This document shows, piece by piece, positions 8,374 to 15,574 of a DNA stretch of 64,000 nt. The stretch is taken from positions 186,001-250,000 of the forward strand of contig NZ_CP005190.1 in NCBI RefSeq assembly GCF_001563285.1, read 5' to 3'. The stretch is from Sphingobium sp. MI1205 (GTDB taxonomy: Bacteria; Pseudomonadota; Alphaproteobacteria; Sphingomonadales; Sphingomonadaceae). The position numbers were made by a program, and so were the translations under genes. The first letter of the stretch is position 1, and every line of letters begins with the position of its first letter. The notes beneath the pieces are model-generated. The model had not been told where the DNA came from. It saw only the letters and a list, made by a program, of their open reading frames with translations, and ran no database searches.

Positions 8374-9189
8374 ATGGCAGACGAAAGCACGTCCGACATC
8401 ACCGCGCTTACCGTTCAACTTCTGAGCGCATTCGTATCCAACAACACGGTTTCCAGCGAAAGTCTTGCTGAGCTGATCAAGACCACGCGAGCCGCGTTGA
8501 CAGAAGACCTCTCGCCTGCGGCCAACGAAGCGCCAGCACAGGAATTTGTGCCAGCAGTTTCCGTCCGCAAGAGCTTGTCCTCACCAGATCACGTCATCAG
8601 TCTCATTGATGGCAAGCCCTATAAGACGCTGAAGCGGCATCTTGCCACGCATGGGCTGACGCCAGAACAATATCGCGAACGCTACAAGCTGCCCAAGTCC
8701 TACCCGCTGGTGGCCGCGAGCTATTCGGATGCGCGTCGCGCTGTAGCGGAGAGGCTTGGTCTTGGCAGGAAGCCGGCCGCCGCTTCTGTTCCCACCAATG
8801 TCCCGGCTGTGGAGGCACCGGCTGCTGCCGAGAGCAAAAACGCTGCCAGCAAAGCACCTGCCAAGGCCGCAAAGCCCAAGGCGCCCGCTGCATCGGCTGA
8901 AAAGGGCGAAGTAAAGGTGCCTGCAGCCGCCAAGGCCGCCCCCCGCAAGCGCCTTTCCATTGCATTTTCCAAGGAAGAAAAATCTCCCACTCCGCCTATT
9001 GAGAAAGCGGAGAGCCCGGACACTGTGATGAGCGGCGGGAGCAAGACCGCCAAGCCCAAGGCAAGCGCCGCGAAGGCAATGCCTGCGCCCAAGGTCAAGG
9101 CCGCCGACAAGCCCAAATCGTCGAAAACCAATATCACGGCCGCCGCTGCAAATGTGAATGCAAAGGTGCCCGAGCCGACAACTAACTGA
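8374..9189 (+). CDS. MucR/Ros-family DNA-binding protein with a long Lys/Ala/Pro-rich tail
   Basis: From the ATG at 8374 the protein has 271 residues, nearly twice a normal MucR. Residues 8-45 match the MucR N terminus (LTVQLLSAFVSNNTVSSESL). Residues 70-135 match the DNA-binding domain: DGKPYKTLKRHLATHGLTPE, QYRERYKLPKSYPLVAASYS and the closing AERLGLGRK. The cysteine usual before the DGK motif is Ser76, leaving Ser-x2-Asp-x9-His-x3-His, so zinc binding is doubtful. Residues 135-271 are a low-complexity tail of KAAKPKAPA-type repeats resembling a histone H1 tail. It may act as a nucleoid-like regulator of the mobile region; that is inference. A strong terminator follows. Confidence 0.85.
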   Translation: MADESTSDITALTVQLLSAFVSNNTVSSESLAELIKTTRAALTEDLSPAANEAPAQEFVPAVSVRKSLSSPDHVISLIDGKPYKTLKRHLATHGLTPEQYRERYKLPKSYPLVAASYSDARRAVAERLGLGRKPAAASVPTNVPAVEAPAAAESKNAASKAPAKAAKPKAPAASAEKGEVKVPAAAKAAPRKRLSIAFSKEEKSPTPPIEKAESPDTVMSGGSKTAKPKASAAKAMPAPKVKAADKPKSSKTNITAAAANVNAKVPEPTTN

Positions 9190-9192
9190 TCG

Positions 9193-9247
9193 AAGGATGT
9201 GCACCCCTGCCATCGAGTGGGGCTGCACATCCTTTTTGGGGACGATT
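9193..9247 (+). terminator. rho-independent terminator of the MucR-like gene
   Basis: AAGGATGTGCACCCC (9193-9207) pairs with GGGG-C-TGCACATCCTT (from 9229) to make a 15-bp stem with one bulged C, running into a T5 tract. It starts 4 bp after the stop codon. Confidence 0.9.
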
Positions 9248-9327
9248 GCCTGACGGCCAATCTGATGGTCGCATCGCTCTCCCAGCCTCTCTGGACACCG
9301 CAGCGGCCTTTCCGTTAAGCGGATGCG

Positions 9328-9750
9328 ATGCCACAAGAACTCAGTCTTGCAGTTGTCGGCGCACTGCACCCCAACCTGGACGGCACGAACCGGCAGTTCG
9401 AAATCCGGATGCTCAATCCCGGTGATGCTATTTCGCTGGTGCGGGAGCCCAACAACAAGGCCGACAGCTCCGCCGTTGCGGTGTTCTCATTCCGCGGATT
9501 GCAGATCGGTTATCTATCGGCTGAACGGTGCGGCTGGATTGGCTCCAAAATTGGTCAAGGTCAGGATGTCCGCGCCATTTTCCAGGCTGCCACGAAGGAC
9601 GGCGCAATCATTCGGGTGCATCTCGATGGCGGCACCCCCACCCTACCGCCGCGGCCACCTGAACCAGTCATGACAGAAGACGAGTTGCATGACAGCAACG
9701 CCGACCCGGATTGCGGCTTTTGGCCGGATTATATTCCACCGGATGATTGA
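9328..9750 (+). CDS. HIRAN-domain protein
   Basis: A 140-residue protein that is essentially a lone HIRAN domain. Visible family features are GALHPNLDGTNRQFEIRML, GDAISLVREPNNKADSSAVA, VFSFRGLQIGYLSAER. HIRAN domains bind DNA 3-prime ends or damaged DNA and are often fused to helicases; stand-alone copies are common on mobile elements. The tail is acidic and proline-rich (PPRPPEP, then DADPDCG-like residues). It is monocistronic as far as can be seen, between the MucR terminator and a convergent gene. A role in DNA processing during transfer is only a guess. Confidence 0.8.
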   Translation: MPQELSLAVVGALHPNLDGTNRQFEIRMLNPGDAISLVREPNNKADSSAVAVFSFRGLQIGYLSAERCGWIGSKIGQGQDVRAIFQAATKDGAIIRVHLDGGTPTLPPRPPEPVMTEDELHDSNADPDCGFWPDYIPPDD

Positions 9751-9776
9751 AGCGTGCCGATCCGACGGGGCTCACT

Positions 9777-10313
9777 CTAGTGCACGCGGCCTAAAGCTCT
9801 CCTCGCCTCCGGCGTGATCGTGTAGACCGCCTCCCGCTGCGCGCCGCGGTTCGCGTGATCGACACGATACCCCTTATAGTGGCGCCGCAGCAAACCCGCC
9901 CGCACCAGGTCCGACGCGGCGCGGCTGATGCTTGTCCGTCCGGACCGCAAGATCCGCGCTTTCACCTCATCAGCGAGCACGATCTCCGCGGCAGCAGGAT
10001 CCTCCGGCAGTTGACCTTTGGCGACCAGGTCCGCGCGCACCGCTTCAATAAGTGTGCGCCGCCGACCGTCACGCTGCGCCAGCGGAATCAACGCCTCGCA
10101 GAGCCAATCGCGTACCGGAAGAAGGGCGCCGCCATAGCGGACATAAGGTCCAACGCTGTCACCCTGGCCTACGGCCTTGTAGATGAGGTTCAGCACCATG
10201 AACGCATAACGGGGTCGCTTGGAAACCTGCGAAATACGTTCGATGAGATCAGGCAGCGAACCCAAGGTGGACGCTGCTTCATAGGGTGCGAAAAGATCGG
10301 CCTGCTGGAACAT
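9777..10313 (-). CDS. hypothetical protein with a C-terminal winged-helix-like region (178 aa)
   Basis: Unrecognised by name. The N-terminal half is hydrophobic-helical (LPDLIERISQVSKRPRYAFM, VLNLIYKAV). The C-terminal half reads like a small DNA-binding module: SGRTSISRAASDLVRAGLLR followed by RHYKGYRVDHANRGAQREAV, which could be recognition helix plus wing. It diverges from the HU gene, sharing a gap with a GTGTCACTTTACC motif, and may regulate it or itself. It converges on the HIRAN gene. A replication-associated role is possible but not supported directly. Confidence 0.65.
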   Translation of the reverse strand: MFQQADLFAPYEAASTLGSLPDLIERISQVSKRPRYAFMVLNLIYKAVGQGDSVGPYVRYGGALLPVRDWLCEALIPLAQRDGRRRTLIEAVRADLVAKGQLPEDPAAAEIVLADEVKARILRSGRTSISRAASDLVRAGLLRRHYKGYRVDHANRGAQREAVYTITPEARRALGRVH

Positions 10314-10382
10314 ATCAGGAATCTAGCACAAGCTGCCCGCATGTGAATCCCCCGTACCCGTGGCAAACGACAAAAAACACAC

Positions 10383-10395
10383 GTGTCACTTTACC
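10383..10395 (+). repeat. GTGTCACTTTACC motif, upstream copy
   Basis: A 13-bp motif in the gap between the 178-aa gene and the HU gene. An exact copy in inverted orientation lies at 10826-10838 beyond the HU gene. Either a shared operator or the remains of a repeat pair bracketing the gene. Confidence 0.5.
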
Positions 10396-10485
10396 GTGAG
10401 GCGCAGGGCTCTCTCGCCTGGCAAATCTCGTTGCCCGAAGTGGAAAAGCCGATAGATATGGCGCTCCATTTTTTCGGAGATCTTC

Positions 10486-10761
10486 ATGAACAATAGCGCT
10501 CTCGCCGAAGCCATCGCGACCGAGCATGGCCTTAGCAAAGCCGACGCCCGCAGCTATGTCGACGCGGTGTTCAATGCCATTGCTACCGCCGCTGCCAACG
10601 GCAATGAGGTGAGCTTGAATGGCTTTGGCAAGTTCAAGGTGAAGGATAGCCCTGCTCGTGAAGGCCGCAATCCTGCCAATGGGCAAACGATCCAGATTGC
10701 AGCGTCAAAGAAGCTGACGTTCACGCCTGCCAAGGCTGTCAAGGACCAGCTGAACGGCTGA
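10486..10761 (+). CDS. HU-family DNA-binding protein
   Basis: Histone-like dimeric DNA-bending protein of 91 residues. It shows the HU core: ALAEAIATEHGLSKADARSY (helices), VSLNGFGKFKVKDSPAREGR, then the intercalating arm GRNPANGQTIQIAASKKLTF and the ending PAKAVKDQLNG. The GRNP arm motif is diagnostic. The ATG at 10486 is the only sensible start. Mobile elements often carry their own HU; here it may help relaxosome assembly or gene silencing. Codon use does not differ visibly from neighbours. Confidence 0.95.
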   Translation: MNNSALAEAIATEHGLSKADARSYVDAVFNAIATAAANGNEVSLNGFGKFKVKDSPAREGRNPANGQTIQIAASKKLTFTPAKAVKDQLNG

Positions 10762-10768
10762 GAAAGGA

Positions 10769-10790
10769 GCGCCGCCGGACGCGGCGGCGC
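10769..10790 (+). terminator. GC-rich hairpin after the HU gene
   Basis: Perfect 9-bp stem GCGCCGCCG / CGGCGGCGC with a GACG loop, starting 8 bp after the HU stop codon. No T-run follows, so this may be a terminator aided by Rho or an mRNA-stabilising end. Confidence 0.55.
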
Positions 10791-10806
10791 ACTATCTTCG
10801 ATCCGG

Positions 10807-10838
10807 GTGTCACTTTTTCTAAGCAGGTAAAGTGACAC
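10807..10838. repeat. inverted repeat of the GTGTCACTTT motif
   Basis: GTGTCACTTT (10807-10816) faces AAAGTGACAC (10829-10838), a perfect 10-bp inverted repeat. The right arm extended to GGTAAAGTGACAC (10826-10838) is the exact reverse complement of the copy at 10383-10395. Confidence 0.6.
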
Positions 10839-10899
10839 TTCTGGCATTCAGTTGGTCGGTGCCAGTAGCTGCGCGAGGGCGCTGATTGCACTTTCTGCA

Positions 10900-11017
10900 A
10901 TCGCCCTGTCGCCGTTCGCAGTTGTCGAAGGCAAGGTGCGATGCGAAAGGAGGCCTGCCTTTCAGGCATCCTCTCCTAAGACTTAGTGGGCTGGTCGTTC
11001 GATCGGCCCTTTTTTTT
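10900..11017 (+). ncRNA. possible small RNA ending at a strong terminator
   Basis: A T8-tailed terminator at 10988-11017 has no convincing protein gene in front of it. Just upstream, GCCTG (10951-10955 region) pairs with CAGGC, next to a pyrimidine-rich TCCTCTCCT segment that could pair with ribosome binding sites, as many alphaproteobacterial sRNAs do. The 5-prime end is not defined; 10900 is a placeholder. Confidence 0.3.
10988..11017 (+). terminator. rho-independent terminator with T8 tail
   Basis: GGGCTGGTC (10988-10996) pairs, with G-T wobbles, with GATCGGCCC (11001-11009) around GTTC, and is followed by eight T residues at 10010-11017 offset, i.e. positions 11010-11017. It separates the HU region from the transglycosylase gene. 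Confidence 0.8.
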
Positions 11018-11271
11018 CGCCTGGCCTGTCCGGATCACCCTTATAGGCTCCGTGGCCGATCATTTGCCGCACAGCCGCTTATCGCGATCCTTGGGGAGCA
11101 TGCCGCGCTGAGGCTTAAATTTGGCGGGCATAAACCCCCCCGATGCATCATCGACCAGCACTTCAAATCCGTTCGTTATTGCGGTGACGGCCCTCCGCGG
11201 CGAACAAGCGTGCAGTTGACAAGCTCGCTCTCTTGTTCTCGGTTTCTAGCCTGAATGCAGGGAGACACATC

Positions 11272-12174
11272 ATGCACCGGATAATGGCGTTGGGCGCGGC
11301 GATCGCGGCAGTCGCTAGCACGCCCACGCTCGCGCGAGACAATTCGGCTCGCGCAGTGCAGCTGATTGATCTGACGGGCAGCGCGCCAAACGCCGCTGAG
11401 CAGCCAAGCTCGGCTGCTCAGGCTGAAAGCCCGCACCGCGCAGCCGCCGAGCCCAAGATCGCGTCCAGTGCTATGGCATTCCGCGTTCATGACCTCAGCC
11501 GCCGTTGGGTAGAGTTCCAAATGGCAAGCAGTCTTGCTGAGCCTGACGAGCTGCCCGTTGCAGTCACCACCGCCGTGTCTGAGACGGACGGTCTCGTCAT
11601 CCCTGCCTGGATGCGCGGCGGTTCTCCCCTCCCCTCGGCCAATTTACCAAGCTATATGTCGGGCTGTCACCCGCGGGGGTACCGTCCAACCGGCTTCCTC
11701 ACTCCCGACGCAGAAAGCAGACGCCAGAGCTATTTTGCGCTCATGAGCAGGATCGCCTGCGAACATGGCCTTCCGATCGGCCTCTTCGACGCCATGATCA
11801 TCCAGGAGAGCCGCTACAATCCGCTCGCGCTTTCCCCCAAGCGCGCGTTCGGCCTCGCGCAACTCATGCCGGGTACCGCCGCAATGCTCGGCGTCAACCG
11901 GTTTGATGTGATCGATAATCTCCGCGGCGGCGCCAGATATTTGCGCAGTCACCTCGCTCAGTTCGGCCGCTATGATCTCGCGCTAGCGGCCTATAATGCA
12001 GGTCCAGGAAACGTCCAGAATGGCCGAATACCTCCATTCCGCGAAACGCGCGGCTATGTCGCCAGCATCCTTGATTTCTGGCAGAGGCTGAGCGGACCAG
12101 TCCAGGCGCAGCCGATATTGTCGCGCACTTCAGGAGCGAGGGTCAGCCGTAGCGTCGCGGTTTCAACCTTCTGA
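11272..12174 (+). CDS. lytic transglycosylase of the conjugation region (SLT domain)
   Basis: Periplasmic murein hydrolase that opens the peptidoglycan for the transfer apparatus (VirB1/Orf169-like role). The ATG at 11272 follows a GGGAGA ribosome binding site and gives 300 residues beginning with a signal peptide (MALGAAIAAVASTPTLA). The SLT domain covers about residues 155-270: the catalytic Glu179 in IIQESRYNPLALSPKRAFGL, then AQLMPGTAAMLGV, and LALAAYNAGPGNVQNG. The middle of the protein is a low-complexity Ala/Glu/Ser region. It lies 1.4 kb before traA on the same strand, with two minus-strand genes in between. Confidence 0.9.
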   Translation: MHRIMALGAAIAAVASTPTLARDNSARAVQLIDLTGSAPNAAEQPSSAAQAESPHRAAAEPKIASSAMAFRVHDLSRRWVEFQMASSLAEPDELPVAVTTAVSETDGLVIPAWMRGGSPLPSANLPSYMSGCHPRGYRPTGFLTPDAESRRQSYFALMSRIACEHGLPIGLFDAMIIQESRYNPLALSPKRAFGLAQLMPGTAAMLGVNRFDVIDNLRGGARYLRSHLAQFGRYDLALAAYNAGPGNVQNGRIPPFRETRGYVASILDFWQRLSGPVQAQPILSRTSGARVSRSVAVSTF

Positions 12175-12182
12175 AGCGGGCG

Positions 12183-12680
12183 TCAGTCTTCCCCGAGCGC
12201 AAATTCATCGCGGATGCGGCGGCGCCGGTCTAGCTCGGCGAGCACCCGCTTGATCAGCAGTTCGGCCAACGGCCGCGACCATTCCCTTCGGAACTCCACG
12301 CCTTCCAGTTCGGGCGTATTCAGCATCATCTCCGGGAAGGTCGCATTGAACTCCATCAGAAACGCATAGAAGGCGTCAAAGCTCTTATCGTGCGTCATGT
12401 CTGCGGTTTCCCGCTTCTTGGCGCCGGCCCACGCATGGATCATTTCAAAACCCAAGGCGCGCAGGATGCCGATGAATTCCGGTAGCTGCATGATGACGCG
12501 CTTCGCCGGCTGCCGATGCAGGATGATGCCGAGACGGCTCTTGGAGATTTGGGAGCGGATCGCAAGATCCCGCAGCGTCATTTTCCGCTCGTCCAGCATG
12601 CCGTGAATCACTGGAATGTAGCGGTCCATTTCGGCGAAAACCGCAGAATGTTGGCCCTCATCCCGTACACTAGCGTCCAT
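12183..12680 (-). CDS. hypothetical protein with an XRE-like helix-turn-helix
   Basis: 165 residues from the ATG at 12680, chosen because AGGGG lies 8 bp upstream and the operator palindrome lies beyond it; a longer frame to 12749 would read across that operator. Residues about 30-80 look like a Cro/XRE fold: MTLRDLAIRSQISKSRLGII, then FIGILRALGFEMI. The C-terminal half (SFDAFYAFLMEFNATFPEMM and a basic RRRRIRDEF end) is not recognised. It probably represses its own promoter through the palindrome at 12693-12711, and it sits near the start of the tra region, so it may control transfer genes. Confidence 0.6.
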   Translation of the reverse strand: MDASVRDEGQHSAVFAEMDRYIPVIHGMLDERKMTLRDLAIRSQISKSRLGIILHRQPAKRVIMQLPEFIGILRALGFEMIHAWAGAKKRETADMTHDKSFDAFYAFLMEFNATFPEMMLNTPELEGVEFRREWSRPLAELLIKRVLAELDRRRRIRDEFALGED

Positions 12681-12692
12681 CACTATGCCCCT

Positions 12693-12711
12693 GTTGCGAA
12701 CTGATCGCAAC
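12693..12711. promoter_or_regulatory. palindromic operator of the XRE-like gene
   Basis: GTTGCGA (12693-12699) and TCGCAAC (12705-12711) form a perfect 7-bp inverted repeat with a 5-bp spacer, and a further TCGCAA follows directly. It lies 12 bp upstream of the XRE-like start codon on the minus strand. Confidence 0.65.
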
Positions 12712-12800
12712 TCGCAAAGCATATCATTGGGCCCGTGGCAAGACCCCATTCCTGCAATAAGCTGTTGATTCTAGGTCAATATGAAGTTGATTTGATGTCA

Positions 12801-13196
12801 CTATTTGGTTTCCATCGCGTCAACCAAAGACACCGCGGCGTGCTCAATTACATAGTCGATCAGCATCACTGTGACGGCCTGAGCCTCGCTGATATCCTGG
12901 CCCAGATGCTCGGCGATGATTGTCTTGTGCCGCTGGAATGTTTCGTGATCCGCCTCGGGCAGATCGAGCCGCACCGGCAAGGTTGCGTCACCACTGGCGA
13001 CGACGAGATAATCCCGCAGGTCAGTTGCCGAAGTCTGCGTGATCGCGCGGTCATGATTATGAAGTCGATTGGTGATGATTGAGGTGACTGGATCCTCCTT
13101 TTTTGTTTCCGACGAGTAGAGCTTGAAGCTTGCGAGAGCAAGTCCATGAAGGGGAACTGAGATCTCGAACTTCAACGCGACTTTACCCGATGTCAT
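12801..13196 (-). CDS. hypothetical protein (131 aa)
   Basis: Unrecognised. It starts at an ATG at 13196 and has an N-terminal beta-type segment (GKVALKFEISVPLHGLALAS) followed by a C-terminal half rich in acidic and helical residues (EADHETFQRHKTIIAEHLGQ, DISEAQAVTVMLIDYVIEHA). The last part could be a ribbon-helix-helix or small coiled region, but no motif is decisive. It is transcribed away from the tra operon, so its promoter is near the palindromic region at 13.3 kb. Real-gene status rests on length and on the absence of a better frame. Confidence 0.5.
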   Translation of the reverse strand: MTSGKVALKFEISVPLHGLALASFKLYSSETKKEDPVTSIITNRLHNHDRAITQTSATDLRDYLVVASGDATLPVRLDLPEADHETFQRHKTIIAEHLGQDISEAQAVTVMLIDYVIEHAAVSLVDAMETK

Positions 13197-13323
13197 TCTC
13201 AGTCCCTACATCCATGAGCGATATTATAGTCTATTGTTTCAACACCATGCGAGCGTGTGTCTCCGGGCCGATTCGGCTCGGCATTACATCGCCCCGCACA
13301 ACTCTGATATTCGGTCCCGAATG

Positions 13324-13386
13324 CTCGGACAAGCGGTCCCGGTCGCCGGGACAGCCGTCTTAACCCTCGGGACAAGCTGTCCCGGC
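13324..13386. promoter_or_regulatory. tandem palindromes upstream of the tra operon
   Basis: GTCCCGG (13336-13342) / CCGGGAC (13346-13352) and CGGGACA (13368-13374) / TGTCCCG (13378-13384) are perfect inverted repeats with 3-bp spacers. Longer arms GCCGGGACAGC and GCTGTCCCGGC (ending 13386) also pair across both. An imperfect third copy CTCGGACAAGCGGTCCC begins at 13324. The array is about 155 bp before traA and is the best candidate for the operon's control site. Confidence 0.6.
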
Positions 13387-13540
13387 TACAAGGACGCATG
13401 ACGACTTAAGGCCGCCTGAACAGAGTTTTTTCTCGATCCTCCATCTATCGGGTGGGCTTTCCCTTGGCGAATGAAATCCGACCGCCGCAATCTCCTTCTC
13501 GGCACGAATGATGTGCCGTCCTTCAATAAGGAAATTGCTT

Positions 13541-13861
13541 ATGCAGTCTCTCAAGAAATTCGCTCGAAAGAGCGAAGTCGCAGCGCTTGGCATGGCCACC
13601 TGCGTTATTGGCATTGCGGCCATGGCCTCCCCTGCCTTTGCCGGCGCTGACGCCACTTTTGATACCGCCCTCAATCAGTTCACCGGCTTTCTAGAAGGCT
13701 CGGGTGGCAAGATCATCACCGTCCTGTCTCTGGCCGGCGGCATCGTCGGCTTGGCCAGCGGCCGCTTCAGCCTCGGGCAGGTTGCCATCCCCGTGGGCGT
13801 GGGCGTGGGCGCCGGAACCGGCATCCCGATCGTCACCTCGACGGTGACCGCGACGATCTGA
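13541..13861 (+). CDS. traA: type-F conjugal pilin precursor
   Basis: Structural subunit of the conjugative pilus. The ATG at 13541 with AAGGAA 7 bp upstream gives 106 residues. There is a long leader (KKFARKSEVAALGMATCVIG) ending at a likely cleavage site ASPAFAGA, then two hydrophobic segments: IITVLSLAGGIVGLASGRFS and VAIPVGVGVGAGTGIPIVTS. Two membrane helices separated by a short polar loop is the TraA plan. It is first in the operon, just ahead of traL. The frame is open 11 codons further up, but that lacks a ribosome binding site. Sequence identity to F pilin is likely low. Confidence 0.85.
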   Translation: MQSLKKFARKSEVAALGMATCVIGIAAMASPAFAGADATFDTALNQFTGFLEGSGGKIITVLSLAGGIVGLASGRFSLGQVAIPVGVGVGAGTGIPIVTSTVTATI

Positions 13862-13916
13862 CGCATTTTGGCAGGGCCGGCAATAGCAGCACCGGCACTG
13901 CCATGGGGGTGGTGTT

Positions 13917-14207
13917 ATGGCCCAGGACAAATATGTCATACCTTCTCATCTAGACGATCCTGAACTGATTGGATTGTGGACAGTAGATGAGTTCCTGGCG
14001 ATGGTGGCTCCCTTCATCTGGGGGATCCTGTCTCAGCACATCATCATTGGCATAGCGTCTGGCGGCGCTGGCTGGTGGGGATTACGAAAGGCTAAGGCAG
14101 GCCGCACCGCCTCGTGGCTGTTGCACCTGGCCTATTGGCATCTTCCGTCCGGACTTACCGGGCTGAAGGCCACACCACCTTCCTATCTCCGCCTGATGGC
14201 AGGGTGA
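13917..14207 (+). CDS. traL: type-F T4SS protein TraL
   Basis: Small inner-membrane component (VirB3-like) needed for pilus assembly; 96 residues. The family pattern is visible: an N-terminal IPSHLDDPELIGLWTVDEF, a membrane segment MVAPFIWGILSQHIIIGIAS, and a C-terminal part with HLAYWHLPSG and PPSYLRLMAG. The start at 13917 overlaps the TATGG after a GGGGTGGTG ribosome-binding-like stretch. It ends 1 bp before traE. A 21-bp stretch inside it (14070-14090) recurs exactly at 43969-43989. Confidence 0.95.
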   Translation: MAQDKYVIPSHLDDPELIGLWTVDEFLAMVAPFIWGILSQHIIIGIASGGAGWWGLRKAKAGRTASWLLHLAYWHLPSGLTGLKATPPSYLRLMAG

Positions 14208-14208
14208 C

Positions 14209-14771
14209 ATGGACCTTTCATTTCAGCATGCCCAAGCGCAGCGCATCCTGCGCCAGCGCAATCTTCTGGCAGCCGTCAGCCTTATTCTTGGAGGTTTTGC
14301 GCTTCTGCTCGTCTTCATCAGCATGTCGCGCGACCGTGAGGTCGTGCTGCAGCCCGTGCTGCGTTCGCCGGTAACGGTGAGCAGCGCCGGCGTCAGCCGC
14401 GAGTATCTTGAGATGATTACGCGCGATGTCGTGGTGCTGACGCTGGATCGTAGCCCGCAAAATCTCGACTATTGGATGAATGCGGTGCTCGATATCACAG
14501 CCCCGCGCGTCCACGGCAAGATCAAGGCCGATCTCCTCAAGATCGTGGAAGAACAGCGCGGTTCCTCCATCGCTCAATTCTTCACCATTCAGTCAATGAA
14601 GCTCGACCCCGCCGGTCTCCACTCGGAAGTTACAGGTGTCTCACGACCATCGTCGGCAGCAAAGTGGTCTCCAGACAGCCGCGCACCTTCCGCTACGACT
14701 GGGAATATTCTGGGCTGAGCTTGAAGCTGATCGGCTTTGGCGTCGTGGAAAAATCAGAAGGCAAGGATTGA
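14209..14771 (+). pseudogene. traE: type-F T4SS protein TraE, frameshifted
   Basis: Inner-membrane component of the pilus channel (VirB5/VirB8-like position). Frame one from 14209 gives the N terminus, a membrane segment AAVSLILGGFALLLVFISM, and SREYLEMITRDVVVLTLDRS up to SEVTGV. The typical C terminus, LTTIVGSKVVSRQPRTFRYD and GLSLKLIGFGVVEK, continues one frame back from about 14640. Adding one C after GGTGTC (14640) restores a single frame of about 187 residues ending at 14771. As written, translation would end at 14718 with a scrambled tail. This is either a real mutation that would impair transfer or a sequencing error. Confidence 0.85.
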
Positions 14772-15574
14772 TGATGGCTTATTATGCCATTGGCAGCGCT
14801 GCTACCGGCGCTGCATTTCTCTCGCGCCAGTGCATTGGCAACCGGACGCTCGGCGCGTCGCTGCTTTTGCTCGCGGCAGCGCTGGTAACAACGCCCGCAT
14901 GGGCCGACCAGAATATCATCGCCGCCGACAGCGCGCAGGTGGATTGCCAGGCTTCGGCCAAGGACCTCACTCGCATCAGCCTCGTCGAGGATGAATTTGC
15001 CAGCGTCTCGAAAATCTCGACCGGCAACACTTCCGACGATTTTTCTGTGGTCAATGAACCGGTCCGCGGCGACATTTATCTCTCCGTGCCTGACGGGTTC
15101 AAGCGGCCGATGCTTTCCTTTTTCGGGACCAGCAAGCGCGGCTATGTCTATAAGTTCGCTTGCCGGATCGGCGGCGAGCAAGCCGTGCAGGTCTTTGTCT
15201 CCAATCCCGCGATTGCGCGGGAGAAAGCGGCCGAAAGCGCGTCCAGCAACGCCGCGCCCGATCCCCAGGAGGCCGCCGTCCAGCTGATGCAGGCCATGTA
15301 TGCCGGCGGAGCGACTGCAGGGTACGACATGGTCCAGCGTTCGCTGCGCCCCGTTTATGTCGGTGGCCTCAAGGTGCAGATGATCGCGGAATATCGAGGC
15401 GCCGACCTGACCGGCAAGGTGTTGCGCATCGAGAATAAGGGCGCCGCACACATCGAACTTAATGAAGCGACGGTTGCGCCAGCGAGCGCGCTCGCCGTCT
15501 CGATCGCTGAGCCCAAGCTCGGCCCGGGCAAGGTCACCACGGCCTATCTCGTATCGCACAATGGGAGGCAATAA
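14771..15574 (+). CDS. traK: type-F T4SS outer-membrane-associated protein TraK
   Basis: Secretin-like/VirB9-like component that joins TraV and TraB in the envelope core complex. The start ATG at 14771 overlaps the traE stop (TGATG), giving 267 residues. A signal peptide ends near LVTTPAWADQ. The central part has beta-rich stretches (DDFSVVNEPVRGDIYLSVPD, GYVYKFACRIGGEQAVQVFV) and the C terminus carries PVYVGGLKVQMIAEYRGADL, a conserved TraK region. It ends in TAATG with traB, showing translational coupling. Confidence 0.9.
   Translation: MMAYYAIGSAATGAAFLSRQCIGNRTLGASLLLLAAALVTTPAWADQNIIAADSAQVDCQASAKDLTRISLVEDEFASVSKISTGNTSDDFSVVNEPVRGDIYLSVPDGFKRPMLSFFGTSKRGYVYKFACRIGGEQAVQVFVSNPAIAREKAAESASSNAAPDPQEAAVQLMQAMYAGGATAGYDMVQRSLRPVYVGGLKVQMIAEYRGADLTGKVLRIENKGAAHIELNEATVAPASALAVSIAEPKLGPGKVTTAYLVSHNGRQ

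Noticed and set aside
9777..10313. Plasmid replication initiator
   Set aside because: The winged-helix-like C terminus is suggestive, but no initiator motifs or clear iteron array support it.
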